From: Scalesia atractyloides
Lineage: Eukaryota > Streptophyta > Magnoliopsida > Asterales > Asteraceae
Direction of reading: 5' to 3'
Length of the DNA: 64,000 nucleotides
Assembly: GCA_947069175.1 (NCBI GenBank)
Contig: CAMTDV010000017.1
Span: 46,757,137 to 46,821,136 of the forward strand
The notes beneath the pieces are model-generated. The model saw nothing but the letters and a program-made list of their open reading frames with translations. It was not told the DNA's origin and searched no databases. A program made the translations under genes and the position numbers. Within the stretch, counting starts at the first letter, position 1, and every line of letters begins with the position of its first letter. Shown in pieces: positions 23,700 to 36,120 of the stretch.

Positions 23700-25432
23700 A
23701 GTATACTCATAGTTTACGTAGTAATTTCCACGTGAGTGAGTTGATGTGTTGAGAGTTTTGGGAACCACCGAGTTATCCTACAAGTATAAACGAGGCATAT
23801 GAGTTCGATGGATTTTGGATTAGGAATGAATATGTAAGATACGTAAACTTAGTATAAAGGTACATAAAAGTTATCTTGAAAAAAACCCAAATTGGACACT
23901 ATGATCATGTGCTTTTCATAGGCACAAGTTCACCAATTGAAAATCCAAACATGAGATATTTTAATCTTAGATAACATAGCTCTAAACATCAATCCATGAA
24001 TTGGTTAGTGTTTTAGGGTTTGGTTATTAGGATTATAGTTTAGACATATATTTATATGTATTATGTCTCATGGTCAAGTATTATCAAGTATGTCAAGTAA
24101 GGAGTTAGGATGATTTACATCCATTAAACCTCATTATATGATTAACCAAAGGACAAAATCATTAACTGTGTTAATGATTTCGGTTGGTCATGAATAAGAT
24201 TGAAATAAAATCTACAATCCACCAAGTAACCAAGTGAGCTCAATCTGGATTACTGCGTTCCAATCATGGCAAATGTTTGGAGACTTGGTGTAGTTTGGAC
24301 GCTTTATTACTAGTAAATTAAAACTTAGTGGCTTAGGTTGATTGGATTGGAGGTGTGTGCACCTCAAACTTTTTGGAATGATACCTCAACTCATGTCCCT
24401 CAACCTGAAAGTTAATTGGGAACAAGGTTTGGTTCATGTTCATCCAAGAAAGATTTTGGACCTCAAAATGGTGATGTTTCGACTTAGTTTACCAAGGTAA
24501 ACTTTTGGATACACTCCTAGAGGTGTTCCAAGTGAGTTTGAAGCAAGGATTCATGAAGAAGAAAATGAAAGTGAGTTGAAGTCTCACTTTTGATCTTGAG
24601 TATAATCTGCCCAAGACTTGTAATTTCAGTAGCTTAAGAGTGTTTTGAGTGTGATTTGAGTGTGGGAAAAGTGAAATGGAGGTGTGGTAAGTTTGGTAAT
24701 ATAGTGGTTGGTTAGGGGTTGTGTTTTAATGAAGAATGAAGGTGATTGGGAAGAAAGGAGGTGATAAAGGTGCAATCCGGATTGAGTGAAATAACATTTT
24801 GCGGAATACGGAGCTACACGTCGTGCGGCGGGGGAGAGGGGTTTGAACGCACGACACGGGGTGTTTGTGAGAGTTTTAGGATTATCAGTTTTAGTCCCTG
24901 AATTCCTATTTGTTGTTAGTTTATGCTAGAACTTATATTTTTAGCATCTTTTCAAGTATAGAATGTGTATGTAAGTACGTGATGGGTATCGTGTATGCAT
25001 GATTGATAATTCGAATGTATAATAAGCCTCGGTTTTGCATGCAAATTCGTATTGATGATTGATCGCATCTAATCATAGATATGATTTTATTATGATTGAT
25101 ATAAATACGAATTCCCATTGTGATCGAAATCTCGGATTACAAGATTGAAATGGAATACGAATACAGCACAAATATAAGTTTCTAAATATAGAACGTGTAA
25201 AGTACGAAACATTACAGACATGCCCCGTACGGCTTGAAAATAAAAGTCAAAGTGAAGCCGAGGAGTCGTGATCATGTTAATGTGGCCAAAATGTGGTTAA
25301 AATGGATGGCCTGGATGGGGAGAAGATACAAGTCGAAACAACTCCACAACCCGTTCGGGTTTAGGCTTGTGGGGACAAAAGGCCACGAAGAGGCTGAATT
25401 GTATGTTTCTATGAAGTGACCAAGTGAGAAGG
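23700..25432. other. Unassigned 1.7-kb stretch
   Basis: I see no recognisable gene, terminal repeat or RNA gene. A short open frame at 25234-25419 (plus) is rich in Lys and Trp but matches nothing I know and has no gene context. The AT content and lack of signatures suggest decayed repeat DNA. Confidence 0.4.
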
Positions 25433-28400
25433 TGTAAGACCCTAACACGTTTTTAGCGAAAAGATGCAGTGGAAATACGAACCTTAAAATTTCTTTCTTT
25501 ATAATCATTCTATATAATTGAACATCCATTTAATATGGCATATTTACAAGAATTACATTCTTTGTTCTATAGTAAGAAATAAAACATGACATACGATTAC
25601 TAAACTACATGACCATGCTCCCATACAATCCATGTTCTCCGACTCGACTTTCACCCCTTTCTCCTCATGATGATGATGGTGATCCATGTAACCTGCAATC
25701 ATCATGCGCATCCACATCATTAGAAATTGGTGGCATCATACATGATTAAACACATGTATGTTTGTAATTTAACAGCATATCGATTGATCCCATGTGTGAT
25801 AATTTATTCAATTATCCTTTGGAATTCAATCATTGCATCCCGGCGTCAAACCTTCAAAGGCCATCAATATCTTACATGCACTTTCGTTCCAATCGCAGAG
25901 CAATTTGATTAGCAACGTTAATACGTGTACGTGTTAAAAACCACATATACATGTCCAATTCTCATTCATTCGTATATACTAAATTCTAATATGTGCATAC
26001 CTATGTTCCTATCCGAACACTTACATACTTCTTACCTTCTAACATATTCAAAAATATCAATCCTAGCCACAACACCCACATATGTTATCACGTGAACATA
26101 AACCTCCATATTTATGCATTCCTAAACATGTTCACCTACAAGTTCCATCCACTTACATACAATCAAATCCATTCCTACATGTATACCTACTTATTTTATC
26201 CCTATACATACTCACAAGCAAGTTCCCTTCTCACCCACCCTTCATAAAAACTCTTTAGTAAGATAGGTTTACATTTCGGGAGCTTAAAATACAAGTACCA
26301 TACTCATCCGTACCTCACACAACTATTTAGTAAGGTTAGGGTGCATATCGAGGGGTCTAATGGGGCTTAGGAATGGGTTTACGGAGATGTAGCCTACGCC
26401 CATGTCGTAGGCTACACCCTAGCCAGCTTGGCCTACCGCCCCAAATGTGGTTTATGGTACTGTGAGCTTCCAAACTCTTGTTCCCTTTTTTCTTTGACCA
26501 TTGCACCTCGTTGCTCCTTCATATAAGCCTCCAAAACACATGTTTAACCCGACTCCCATGTTAACCACCTTAAGGGTCAGTTTATATCGTTGTTGACCCG
26601 ATTATACTGACTACCATGTTAAACATTCTACTATTATTTTCTTATTTGTGAGTTGTTTCTCCCACCATATGGATTTAAGTCTAGTTCAACTATGTTGACC
26701 CATTACAACATTTCTTACCTTGGCACCAATATTAGTAATCCATCCCTTTATGATTCCCAAATCTTCTTGCACATAAAGTTCATGTACGTAAACATAAATC
26801 ACGCTTGGGAATCACTTACCTTGAGCGTCCATTTTCATGTTTGCTTCCTTGCCTCCTCTTGACCTGTTGGCCTTCCGCGCTTAAGTCCATGCTAATATGA
26901 TTCATACATCATACCCGCAACATTTTTCATATGCATGTTCATTCACATCAACATTCATTTCCAACTCTTAGCTTCATTGACTTTCATTGGCCAAATTATT
27001 AACATGCATAAGACATGAATTGGCAATCACATTTTTTAGACTCCACGCAATTCAATTCATCATCATACATAACACATAATTGGTCTAACGCATATAACAT
27101 GATTTTCCTAAATCTTACAATCATACTGATAAATCTAACCATGCTACCCTCATATTCATTGACTTTTCAGAAAGTTAATGGTCTAGCATACAAACTTTCA
27201 ACATAGAAACATATGCTCAAATTGATGTAGTAGACCATTCTAATAACACCATATACATTTCACATCCCCGTTGTAAGGCACATACAACCATGTAGTTATT
27301 TAGTTACATACACATGCTAATGTTTTCATGTACAATTGATAGCCACATTCAAAGTTAGCTAGTTTAACATAATCATAACATCATCATTTGCTAGTATGTC
27401 CACATGCTATACATTTAGTCCACATTCACTTCTAAATCACCATTAAGAAATTTGTCCAACACATGGCATGCACCACAGCGTTGAAACATAGAGTACAATC
27501 TCCTAAAGCATACTTCTACCAAATCATATCATTAGCTTCATTCCCACATGGATTTCATCAATTACACAATCCTCGTGTTAATTACTAACAATTCACATAT
27601 GTTCATTATCTAAACATTTCATCAAACACTTGGTGTGCATACTACCATCTAAGCATAATATACAACCCATTCATGCTTAATTACGTAACTCATGCAATCA
27701 AACATCATTTTTCTTACTAAACAAGAAATATCAATCATACATCAACATCAAACATAACAAATTCTCTAGTTCTTCCAACTCATTCATATTAAGCCATAAA
27801 CAATCAAAAACCCCAATTTCTTGACCATGGATTATCACATCAAACTCCGAATTGAAATGATTAAATCAGTATTGACACTAGATTAGTGAATTTAAACACG
27901 AATTCAACCATCTCATACTTCTAATTTACCCAATTGGGGGTAATTTATGAAAACCCATCAAGATCTCTAACTAAGGAGGTTCAAGAAACTATGTTGGTAC
28001 TTATTTGATGCTTATAGGATGATGAACATTCTTAAAATCATAAATCTTCCATGCAATTTCACCTCCTTCCTTCTCCTTCTTGATTTGATTCACACAAGAA
28101 CTCACACCCATACACTAGTGTGTGTGTGTGTGTGTGTGTATGTCGACATATACACCTTCCCACACATAATATGCATAATTTTTTTTATAATGTTTGCGCA
28201 TTTGTCACTTTTGGTCCATCTACATGGGTTTTCGGTTAATTGTAACCATCACCTCCACCATCATCCATGTTTAACCCTTTAACTCACACCATAAGACAAA
28301 CTAACTCCCTTAAGTATAAACTCTTAGGAACTTAACTAAGTTTGGCATAATTACAAATTTAGTCCCTGTAGTTGGGTATTTTCCGCCATTAGCCATAACT

Positions 28401-28596
28401 TCCAGTGTTCTTACAACTTGCTAGTGTTGTTAGTTCCTACTAACTGAATAACGATTTTACCCTCGTGTTCACATAAGTGTGTAACCAAGGAGGTTCATTT
28501 GTTCAAATGATCATTATTGTTTGGCCGTTGACATTATGGACCCAAACTACACTTTTGTTTTCTTGTTTAAGGTAAATCCCAAAATGGGATGTTACA
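25433..28596. repeat. Solo-LTR-like block of a Tekay-type element (about 3.2 kb)
   Basis: It begins TGTAAGACCCTAACACG and ends TGGGATGTTACA, resembling the LTR ends of elements A and C. There is no primer site on the left or polypurine tract on the right, so it is not part of a full element. The 5-bp flanks (GAAGG and CTATG) differ, so a clean solo LTR from one insertion is not shown. It contains a hairpin at 26389-26415 and a GT microsatellite near 28119-28138. It has no gene. Confidence 0.6.
26389..26415. other. Perfect 10-bp inverted repeat (hairpin)
   Basis: GTAGCCTACG and CGTAGGCTAC are separated by 7 nt (CCCATGT). It lies inside the LTR-like block. Function unknown. Confidence 0.8.
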
Positions 28597-31122
28597 CTAT
28601 GTAGTTTCGTCCAAGAGAAAAAAAAAGTATATGCATATGCTTCTTACATGTCAAGAAACATCTGCATGTTTCTTACATGCCATCCCCCTTTTTTTAAACG
28701 TCCATAATTTTTTTATACGTCATTTTTTTAAAGGATACCATAAAATTGATCGTCTTTTTATCCATAATATGAGTACCATATTGTTATACTTTAAAAAAAT
28801 ATTTAGAAAACCTAGTTGCATAAAACACAATGGACATAACGTAAAATACAATGAGTATCAAACTAAAAACACAATGGACAACATACTAAAATACTATGGA
28901 CAACCGAACAAAAACATAATGGACAACAGACTAAACACAACGGGCAACAAACTAAACATAATGACAGAACCTATAACACAGTGTATAAAAAACCTACCAA
29001 GTTGAAAAACACAATAATCAAAACCAATAACACAATGATAGAAAAACTAATATAACATCTTCATTGTGTTATACATTATGTTTTGAGTCTGATAATAAAA
29101 ACACAACGGACATAACCCAAAATAACATCATGTTATAGATTCTCATAATAACACAATGTATACCAACCCTAGTAAAATGTAAGGACCAGAACCTAACCCA
29201 ATTAAAACACAATGAGAAGAACCTTTAACTCAATATATAGAAACCCCCAATAAAAACGTATTTCTTTATTTTATTTTGAGTAAATTGCGGTTTTGATCCC
29301 TGTGGTTTAGTGGTTATTGTTGTTACTTACAAAATTCAAATGTCTTACCATTTTAATACTAAGATTTATATTTTATTGCGGTTTTGGTCCACCACACTAA
29401 CTCCATCCAACTTATAGTTACATGCTTGTCACATGAGAGGCATGTGTTAGATGTTAGGTCAAATAGGTAATCAGTTAACACTAGTCAAGCTTGGTGAAGT
29501 TGACCTGTTACTAATATTTTCTATTTAATTTAACAATTTAATCAAATTTAACAATTTATAACTATGTTACATAGCATGCTACCTCATATTTAAAATTTTC
29601 CTTATTAAAAATGGGATATTAAAAAAAAGACAACTTGTGCTGAATTGCTGTTATAAACTGGTAGCTGAATTGCTTGAGAAAAAAACAACTTGTGCCCATG
29701 TAAAGAAAAGATCCAAGAGCGTTTTAACACAATCTGGCAAAACATTATTAAAAACTGCAACAAAATATTCAGTCAAGAAGATTACAAACGAAAAGCTAGA
29801 TAAAAGCTTTTTGTTCAGTTCAAAGGATGTGTTGTATGCCCGCGAAAGTTACAATTGGTGGTGGTTTTCAAAGTCACGTTGAAACAAGTGCTGGAGTAGG
29901 GCCGGATGCACTAAACTGTGCAACTCTAATATGCTCTTTCAACAGAAACCCATCAGATTTCAGCACACCGAATGATCGACGTTGAAGTTTAGATGGCGTT
30001 TATTGAGTGTTTTTACGACGAATTCTTTGGTTATTTAAGACACTTTTTTTAGTCTAAAGTTTAGGATTGTTGTGATTCCATATTAGATAGCTAGTTGTCA
30101 AAGAAAAAAAAAGTATCTAAAAACTTTGAACTTGTTACAAATATTCAAATTTGTTTTAATAAAAAGCTAACCCTCTAAATTTAAGATCAATGTACTAGAA
30201 TACTTCTTACCCTTTTCACCAAGATCACACTTCATATTTGATCATTTTTCTAGTGTGCAAAATAAAAACAGATATGGTTATCAAATATTTAATATAATCC
30301 TAATTAGAGAGATATAGAATTATTTAGTAAATACAATGAAATTTTAAAATACAAAATATGATTTTCTACTCTACTACCTAATAAATGGATACAAAATTAG
30401 ACATGTGCCACTATCATATTTCACCTTAGTATTTTTCTCCTCCCAAATCTAGTCATAACAATGAATAAAAAACATGTTTTATAAAATATGAAAAAAGTAA
30501 CTTAATTATATTTTAATAATATTATTTTACGTTGTCACTTAATAAAATCACCACTCATCATTATGAAAATAAATTATTCGTCTTTATAATACTAAAGGGA
30601 ATAAGCACAATACGGCAGAATATGGTCAATTTTGCAACAATAATAAAATTAAATAGGGCTCAAAAAATGAAAAAAAAACTAAGATGATGCTGTCAATTAT
30701 TAGGAGGTTAAACAACCGCTACATAAAGGGAAGGAGGTGACCGATCTGTAGGTTAGAACGATGAAGAATTAAATTTCAAGCTTCCACTTTATAATCAATA
30801 TATTGTATCGTCTTAATATCTCGCGTCTTAGTATCTTGCGTATTAAAATTCAAGCTTTCACTTTATAACCCAATATATCGTATTGTCTTAATATCTTGGT
30901 GTTAATATCGTCTTAATATCTCGTTGAAAGTTGTATTTTAATTATAATAATATTAAAAATAAAAAAATAGATATAGGTAATTAATTAATAGCCCAACATC
31001 ATTAAATTTTACTCAATTTAATTGGTAGTTGAATTAATGTCTTGTGTTAAATTTGTGTTGAGATGGCTATGAATTTACAATTTTACCCATCTAAAATGCA
31101 TTATATAATAGTTTAGTATAGA
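28597..31122. other. AT-rich intergenic stretch with simple repeats
   Basis: 28820-29230 is an irregular series built on ACACAATGGACAAC followed by ACTAAA-like words. At 29277 a sequence starting GAGTAAATTGCGGTTTTGAT resembles the ends of the Mutator-type elements nearby, but no opposite end was found. A short plus-strand frame at 29637-29882 is unrecognised. 30780-30930 has short repeats of CGTCTTAATATCT. No gene is supported. Confidence 0.5.
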
Positions 31123-33326
31123 GAGTAAATTACAATTTTGGCTCATGTGGTTTAACCAGTTTAACTCTTTCAGTCCAAAAATGAATCTTTAGACATATTA
31201 GACGCTAAGATTTCATTTTATAATGGTTTTGGCCCCTAATATTAACTATGTTACTATTTTCTAGTTAAGTCTAAGGGTATTATGGTTCTTTTATAGCTTA
31301 GGGTTGCTTATATAAGTTATAAAGTTCTTTTAATATTTTTATTTGTGTAATTATTTAATTTTTTTATTTTTTATTTCATGATTATTATTAACAAAATACG
31401 TTTTAAATATACAAATAAATACTTATTATTTAAACAATTTTTTTTATAAATGTCGTTTTCAAAAAAAATTGTTTTTAACCTTTTTAAAACTGTCTTTCGT
31501 TTTTAAAATCGTTTCTATTTTAAATTTTTTGGTTTAGAATCGTTCTTTTTTAGGTCCTTCGTTTTTTAAATTGAATAGTTCATTTTTTAAGTCGTTCATT
31601 TTAAAACCGTTTATTTTTAAAGTGTTCCATGTTAGAACCATTTTTTTAAAACGTTCCTTCTAATTTTAAAATGTTATTTGAATCGTTTATCTTTTTTATA
31701 AAACTTCCATTTTTGGACCGTTCATTTGTTCGAAATTCGTTGATTTATTAAAACCATACACTTTTTAAAACCTTATTTTTTAACATAATTATTAGTACCT
31801 TTTTGCTTTATTTTTATAAACGCCGTTTTTTTAACAAAAAAACCATTCGTTTGTTTAAAATTGTACATTTTTAAAATCTTTTATTTTTTATGTTTATATT
31901 TGCTATCAGCCATAAATAAATAATAGAATGGAAAGTTTAAAAAACGATTGCTAATAGATGAAAAGTAAAATGAATAATTTTAAACAAACAAATGTTTTTT
32001 GGAATATTAAAAAAACATTTATAAAAATAAAGGAATAATGGATTTTAATAATCCCAACTATTGCCTGTTGGTCGGCAACGGTCCTAACTTCAAAAATTCC
32101 CACTAGCGGTCCCATCTTTTCACATATTGGCCTACGATGGACCCTGACTAACAGAGCCCTATCGCCGTTAGTCTCCGGTCGCCGGAAAAAACGTTTTTGG
32201 CCAGAAAACTCCTTTTTGGCCGGAAAACTCAACCTTTTCGTCTCAAACCTCTTTGTAACCTTATTACGTACCTTGAGGAACATTTTCTAGTAAAAAGCTC
32301 CAATTATTAAGGTCGCTGGAAAAACTCCATTTCGCCAGAAAACTCAACTTTTTAGCCGGAAACTCAAAGTGTTCGTCCCAAACCTGTTTGTAACCATAGA
32401 TCGGACCTTTAGGAATCTTTTTCCGACCAAAAACGTTTTTTCCGGCGACCGGAGACTAACGACGTTAAGGTTCTGTTAGTTAGGGTCCATTGAAGACCAA
32501 TATTGTGAAAAGATGGGACCGCCAGTGGGAATTTTTGAAGTTGAGACCGTTGCCTGCCAACGGGCAATAGTTAGGATTATTACAATCCCTTATTCCAAAA
32601 ATAAATGGTATTAAAAAATTATGTTAAAAAATATAAGATTTTAAAAAGCAAATGATTTTAATAAACAAAAGGCTTAAAATGAACGAATTTCGAAAAATAA
32701 ACGGTCCAAAAAATGGAGGATTCTAAAAATGATAAACGATTCAAATAACGCTTTAAAAATAAAAGTAACGCTTTACAAAAATGGTTATAAAAATGAACGA
32801 CTTTGAAAATGAATTGTTTAAAAAAAAGTTTAAAAACATATGGTTTTAAAAAAATGGTAAAAAATGAATTGTTCAATTAAAAAAAATAAACGACTTAAAA
32901 AAAGAACGATTTTAAAAGCAATCTGTTTAAAAAGAAACGATTTTAAAAACGATAGACGGTTTTAAAAGGTTTAAAAAAACAAATGTTGTTAAAAACGACT
33001 TATAAAAACAAATTGTTCAAGAAATATGTATTTATTTGTATATTTAAAACGTAATTTGTTAAATAATAAATGTGAAATAAAGAAATAAAAAATTAAGTAA
33101 TTGCAGAAATAAAAATATTAAAAGAACTTTATGACTTACATAAACAACCCCTAAGCTATAAAAGGACCATAATACCCTTATGCGTAACTAGAAAAAAGTA
33201 ACATGGTTAGTAGGGGCCAAAGCCGTTATAAAATGCAATCTTAGGGTTTGATATGTTAAAAATTTTCTTTTTGAACTGACGGGGTTAAATTTGTTAAAAC
33301 ACATAGGCCAAAATAGTAATTTACTC
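31123..33326. mobile_element. Foldback Mutator-like element with about 1-kb terminal inverted repeats
   Basis: The left end GAGTAAATTACAATTTTGG is the inverse of the right end (GTAATTTACTC). The inverted similarity continues inward for roughly a kilobase on each side, including TAAGGGTATTATGG and the Gly/Arg-codon-like stretch around GTCGCCGGAAAAAACG, to a centre near 32310. The element is flanked by a perfect 9-bp direct repeat TAGTATAGA (31114-31122 and 33327-33335), the size produced by Mutator-superfamily transposases. No transposase ORF is present, so it is non-autonomous. Confidence 0.88.
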
Positions 33327-33354
33327 TAGTATAGATATAGATAAGTGATCATTA

Positions 33355-33890
33355 AAGAGGGGAGTGCTGCTGGACGATCTAAGTTGTTCCAGATGTGGCA
33401 TTGAGGATGAAACAACAAACCATGTTCTAGTATCATATGTGTTTCGAAGGTTAGTTTGGTGGGCGGTTTTTCTATGGCTAAAGCTTCCAACGATAGCTAA
33501 CATTAGAGCGTGCAGTGATGTTTTTGAAGTGCTGGAATCTTATAAAGGGTCAACAAAATTAAAAAAAGGTAATAGATATAATCTTCATAGGAACCGTGTG
33601 TCAATTGTGAAAAGTTAGAAATGAAAAAGATTTGAATGAGAACAATATCACAATGAGCAAAAGGTTAAGCTAATCAACACTAATACTTCTTATAGCTAAA
33701 AGGAAGAACTAAATATGAGAGTGTAAGATGGGAACAATGGGTGGAGTTTAATGTAAGAGACGAAATAACGTAGCAAACAGTCATCTTGTAAGTTGTTTTT
33801 TCCCTTTTTTTTTGTGTCTTTTGTACTTGTTAGGTTTTACAACTTTGTTGGCCTGTTTTATAATTATAGAATCGTTTGTTGTTAAAAAAA
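33355..33890 (+). mobile_element. 5'-truncated LINE (non-LTR retrotransposon) with 15-bp target duplication
   Basis: The plus strand encodes a decayed RT zinc-binding tail (zf-RVT): CSRCGIEDETTNHVL, then VWWAVFLWLKLP, with frame loss near 33615 followed by WVEFNV-like remains. It ends in a short A-rich tail (about 33883-33890). The flanks GATAAGTGATCATTA (33340-33354) and GATAACTGATCATTA (33891-33905) are 15-bp direct repeats with one mismatch, typical of target-primed reverse transcription. Confidence 0.85.
33364..33618 (+). pseudogene. LINE zf-RVT domain fragment
   Basis: About 85 residues remain of the C-terminal zinc-binding domain that follows the LINE reverse transcriptase. CX2C (CSRC) and the following H (NHVL) are visible, but the expected second Cys after the histidine is replaced (SYVF where relatives have CPF-like sequence). 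No RT or endonuclease sequence is left. Confidence 0.75.
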
Positions 33891-33910
33891 GATAACTGAT
33901 CATTAATCAA

Positions 33911-34209
33911 GATGGCCGGCCCTGGGGGTGGGTGGGGACGACCACTGGACAGGGCCCGATATTTCGAGGGACACATTTTTTTATGAAAAAAACCCGATAT
34001 GTATATGTAAAATATTTTTTAACAGGGTACACCCATACAAACACCAACATAGGCCCACTTACAAAACTATTCTTATGGTTTAGGTTAGTTATTAACCCAT
34101 TTGGCATTAGGTTTAGACCTTTAGTGAGCCTAACACCCAGTTTCGTTAAGGCCTAAGGGCATGTTTCTGAGCTCGAACAGGGTACGTATGATTCTCAAGG
34201 CCGGCCCTG
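33911..34209. mobile_element. hAT-type MITE (299 bp)
   Basis: The ends GATGGCCGGCCCTGGGG and, inverted from the right, CAGGGCCGGCCTTGAG form imperfect terminal inverted repeats. They are flanked by a perfect 8-bp direct repeat TTAATCAA (33903-33910 and 34210-34217), the hAT superfamily size. No coding capacity is present. Open frames inside it are by-products. Confidence 0.83.
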
Positions 34210-34637
34210 TTAATCAAATCCGCATAACAACTATTAATAAGACTAAAAATAATAATTTATGACATACCAATAAAATTGTTTTCACTTACATTAAATAAGT
34301 TATATTTAAAATATACATAATAATGAAAATAATATTACATAAATACATTATTATATGTAGTGTAATACGCAATTTTAATCATATAAAGAATCTTAAAAAA
34401 ATTGTGTTTTTACACTAGTAGATTATTTTATGTAATTACTCTACTAACGTAAATGCATGCTTTTTTTTCTTCTACATTTTGTAATTAAAAAAATCATGCT
34501 TAAGTAGATTAAAAAGTAACTTTTTTCACTTCTCATATTAAGTTCATTTTGTATCTTAAGACCCATTTGTATTTGATCCTTACACTACATATTGTCAATA
34601 TTCAACCCGTATAATTCACGTCTTATTATGCTATTTC

Positions 34638-34986
34638 AGTATTACACATTAATATAGGCCGGTTTTGTGATAAATTCAAGTTAGCTGTATGAAATGTCAT
34701 ATTTTAATAAAAATACGTCAGCCATATAGTCTTTTTTAACAGATTATATAACTATATCACTTATTTTTAACAACCATGTGTAATACACAAGTATTGCAGT
34801 GTTACTTATTAATATAGGCCGGTTTTGTGATAAATTTAAGTTAACTGTATGAAATCTCATATGTTAATAAAAATACGTTGGCCATATAGTCGTCGTCTTC
34901 TTCTTCTTCTTTTTTTTACAGATTATATAACTATATTGCTTATTTTAAACAACCATGTGTAATAGTAATGTAATACACATGTCTAT
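34638..34986. repeat. Tandem duplication, about 160-bp unit
   Basis: 34638-34797 and 34798-34986 share TTAATATAGGCCGGTTTTGT, AAAAATACGT, GCCATATAGTC and ACAACCATGTGTAATA. The second copy carries an added CTT/CGT run (34889-34916). Confidence 0.85.
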
Positions 34987-35064
34987 AACCTAGTTAAATA
35001 ATAAAAGTATTAGTAACATATTAAAATAAATTAATTACGACAAAATGTTAAATGTTAAATATAT

Positions 35065-35358
35065 GAGTAAAGATCTATTTTACTCATTGTGGTTTGGTCC
35101 AAATATCTATTTTTGCTCCAATATTTGATTTTTTTTTGTCCAAAATTAAATTGAAACTATTGGAGCAAAATAGATATCTGGACCAAACCACATGGAGCAC
35201 AATAGAACTTTACACAAAAATTAATTTTAAGAGTGTGAGTGTAATGGAAAAGATTGAACCAATTAAGAAACCACAAGGAGCAAAAAAATCAAATTGAAAC
35301 TATTGGAGTAAAATAGATACCTAGACCAAACCATAGGGAGCAAAATAGAACTTTACTC
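35065..35358. mobile_element. Mutator-type MITE (294 bp)
   Basis: It begins GAGTAAAGATCTATTTTAC and ends CTATTTTGCTC-like sequence closing in CTTTACTC, forming inverted repeats with GTGGTTTGGTCC on one side and its inverse on the other. A perfect 9-bp direct repeat TAAATATAT flanks it (35056-35064 and 35359-35367). Confidence 0.85.
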
Positions 35359-35752
35359 TAAATATATGTATTAAGTTAAAAATGTATAGTAACTTCAAAA
35401 TAAACATTTGCCTTTTAAGCCATGCGTAATCAAAAAGCCCCTGAAGGGGCGTTGTCTAAAATGTGGCATGCCACGTCAGCATGGGACGTTTTGCGGCGTT
35501 TTGACATTAGATGCCGTAGTCAAAACGCCCCTACGCTATCATTACTCAATTACTAATTTCCATTATTTAATATTAACTTGTAACTATAAAAATAAAAACA
35601 AATTTTCATTAAAATAAAAAATTACATTAAAAATAAAAATAAAACATTATACTAAAAATAAAAATTATAAACTACACTAGAAAATAAAAAAAATACATTA
35701 CACTAAAAATAAAAATAAAAACATTACACTAAAAATAAAAAAAACTCAAAGA

Positions 35753-36021
35753 TTATTTTTTTTCGATTCGCTCCTTTTGTGCCAACGCCATCTTTAACAC
35801 TTTGCCGGATAGGTGGTCAAGCGGTTTCGAGTAGAACTCAAAGTCATGAGCCCATTGTATATCCCGCATAATCTCGGTTACTTCACGGTTCTCCTCCAAA
35901 CGTTTAGTCCCGAGTTCGTATATGTCTTGAAGGCGTCGGTTTACCTCCAAGAATGCGTTAGTCATGTCGGATGACATCGACGATGACTCGGGCCTTTTCG
36001 ACCTTCTTCTGGCGGGTCGTG
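35753..36021 (-). pseudogene. C-terminal part of an ORF interrupted by element C
   Basis: The minus-strand frame ends at 35753 (ERIEKK then stop) and reads back through MALAQKERIE, FEFYSKPLDHL and SSDMTNAFLEVNRRLQDIY to the edge of the target duplication at 36021-36026. Taking one copy of GAAGC, the frame continues into 47212 and upstream without a stop for about 30 codons (DTPEELPRP across the join). The acidic/basic low-complexity segment followed by helical, charged sequence resembles the C-terminal part of Myb- or NAM-associated ORFs carried by PIF/Harbinger elements. That identity is inference. Confidence 0.55.
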
Positions 36022-36120
36022 GAAGCTGTCACACCGACCCGCAGCGGAATAAGAGTCGGGGCATAATTGGGTTATCACCAAAGCTCATGATGTTTACTAA
36101 AATGTTTCATATTTATTAAT

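Noticed and set aside
25234..25419. 61-codon plus-strand ORF (MKIKVKVKPRS...)
   Set aside because: No family resemblance, promoter or splice context, and it overlaps a similar-sized ORF on the other strand.
29637..29882. 81-codon Lys-rich plus-strand ORF
   Set aside because: The composition could be coding, but there is no recognisable motif and it lies in decayed AT-rich DNA. It is left as unassigned.
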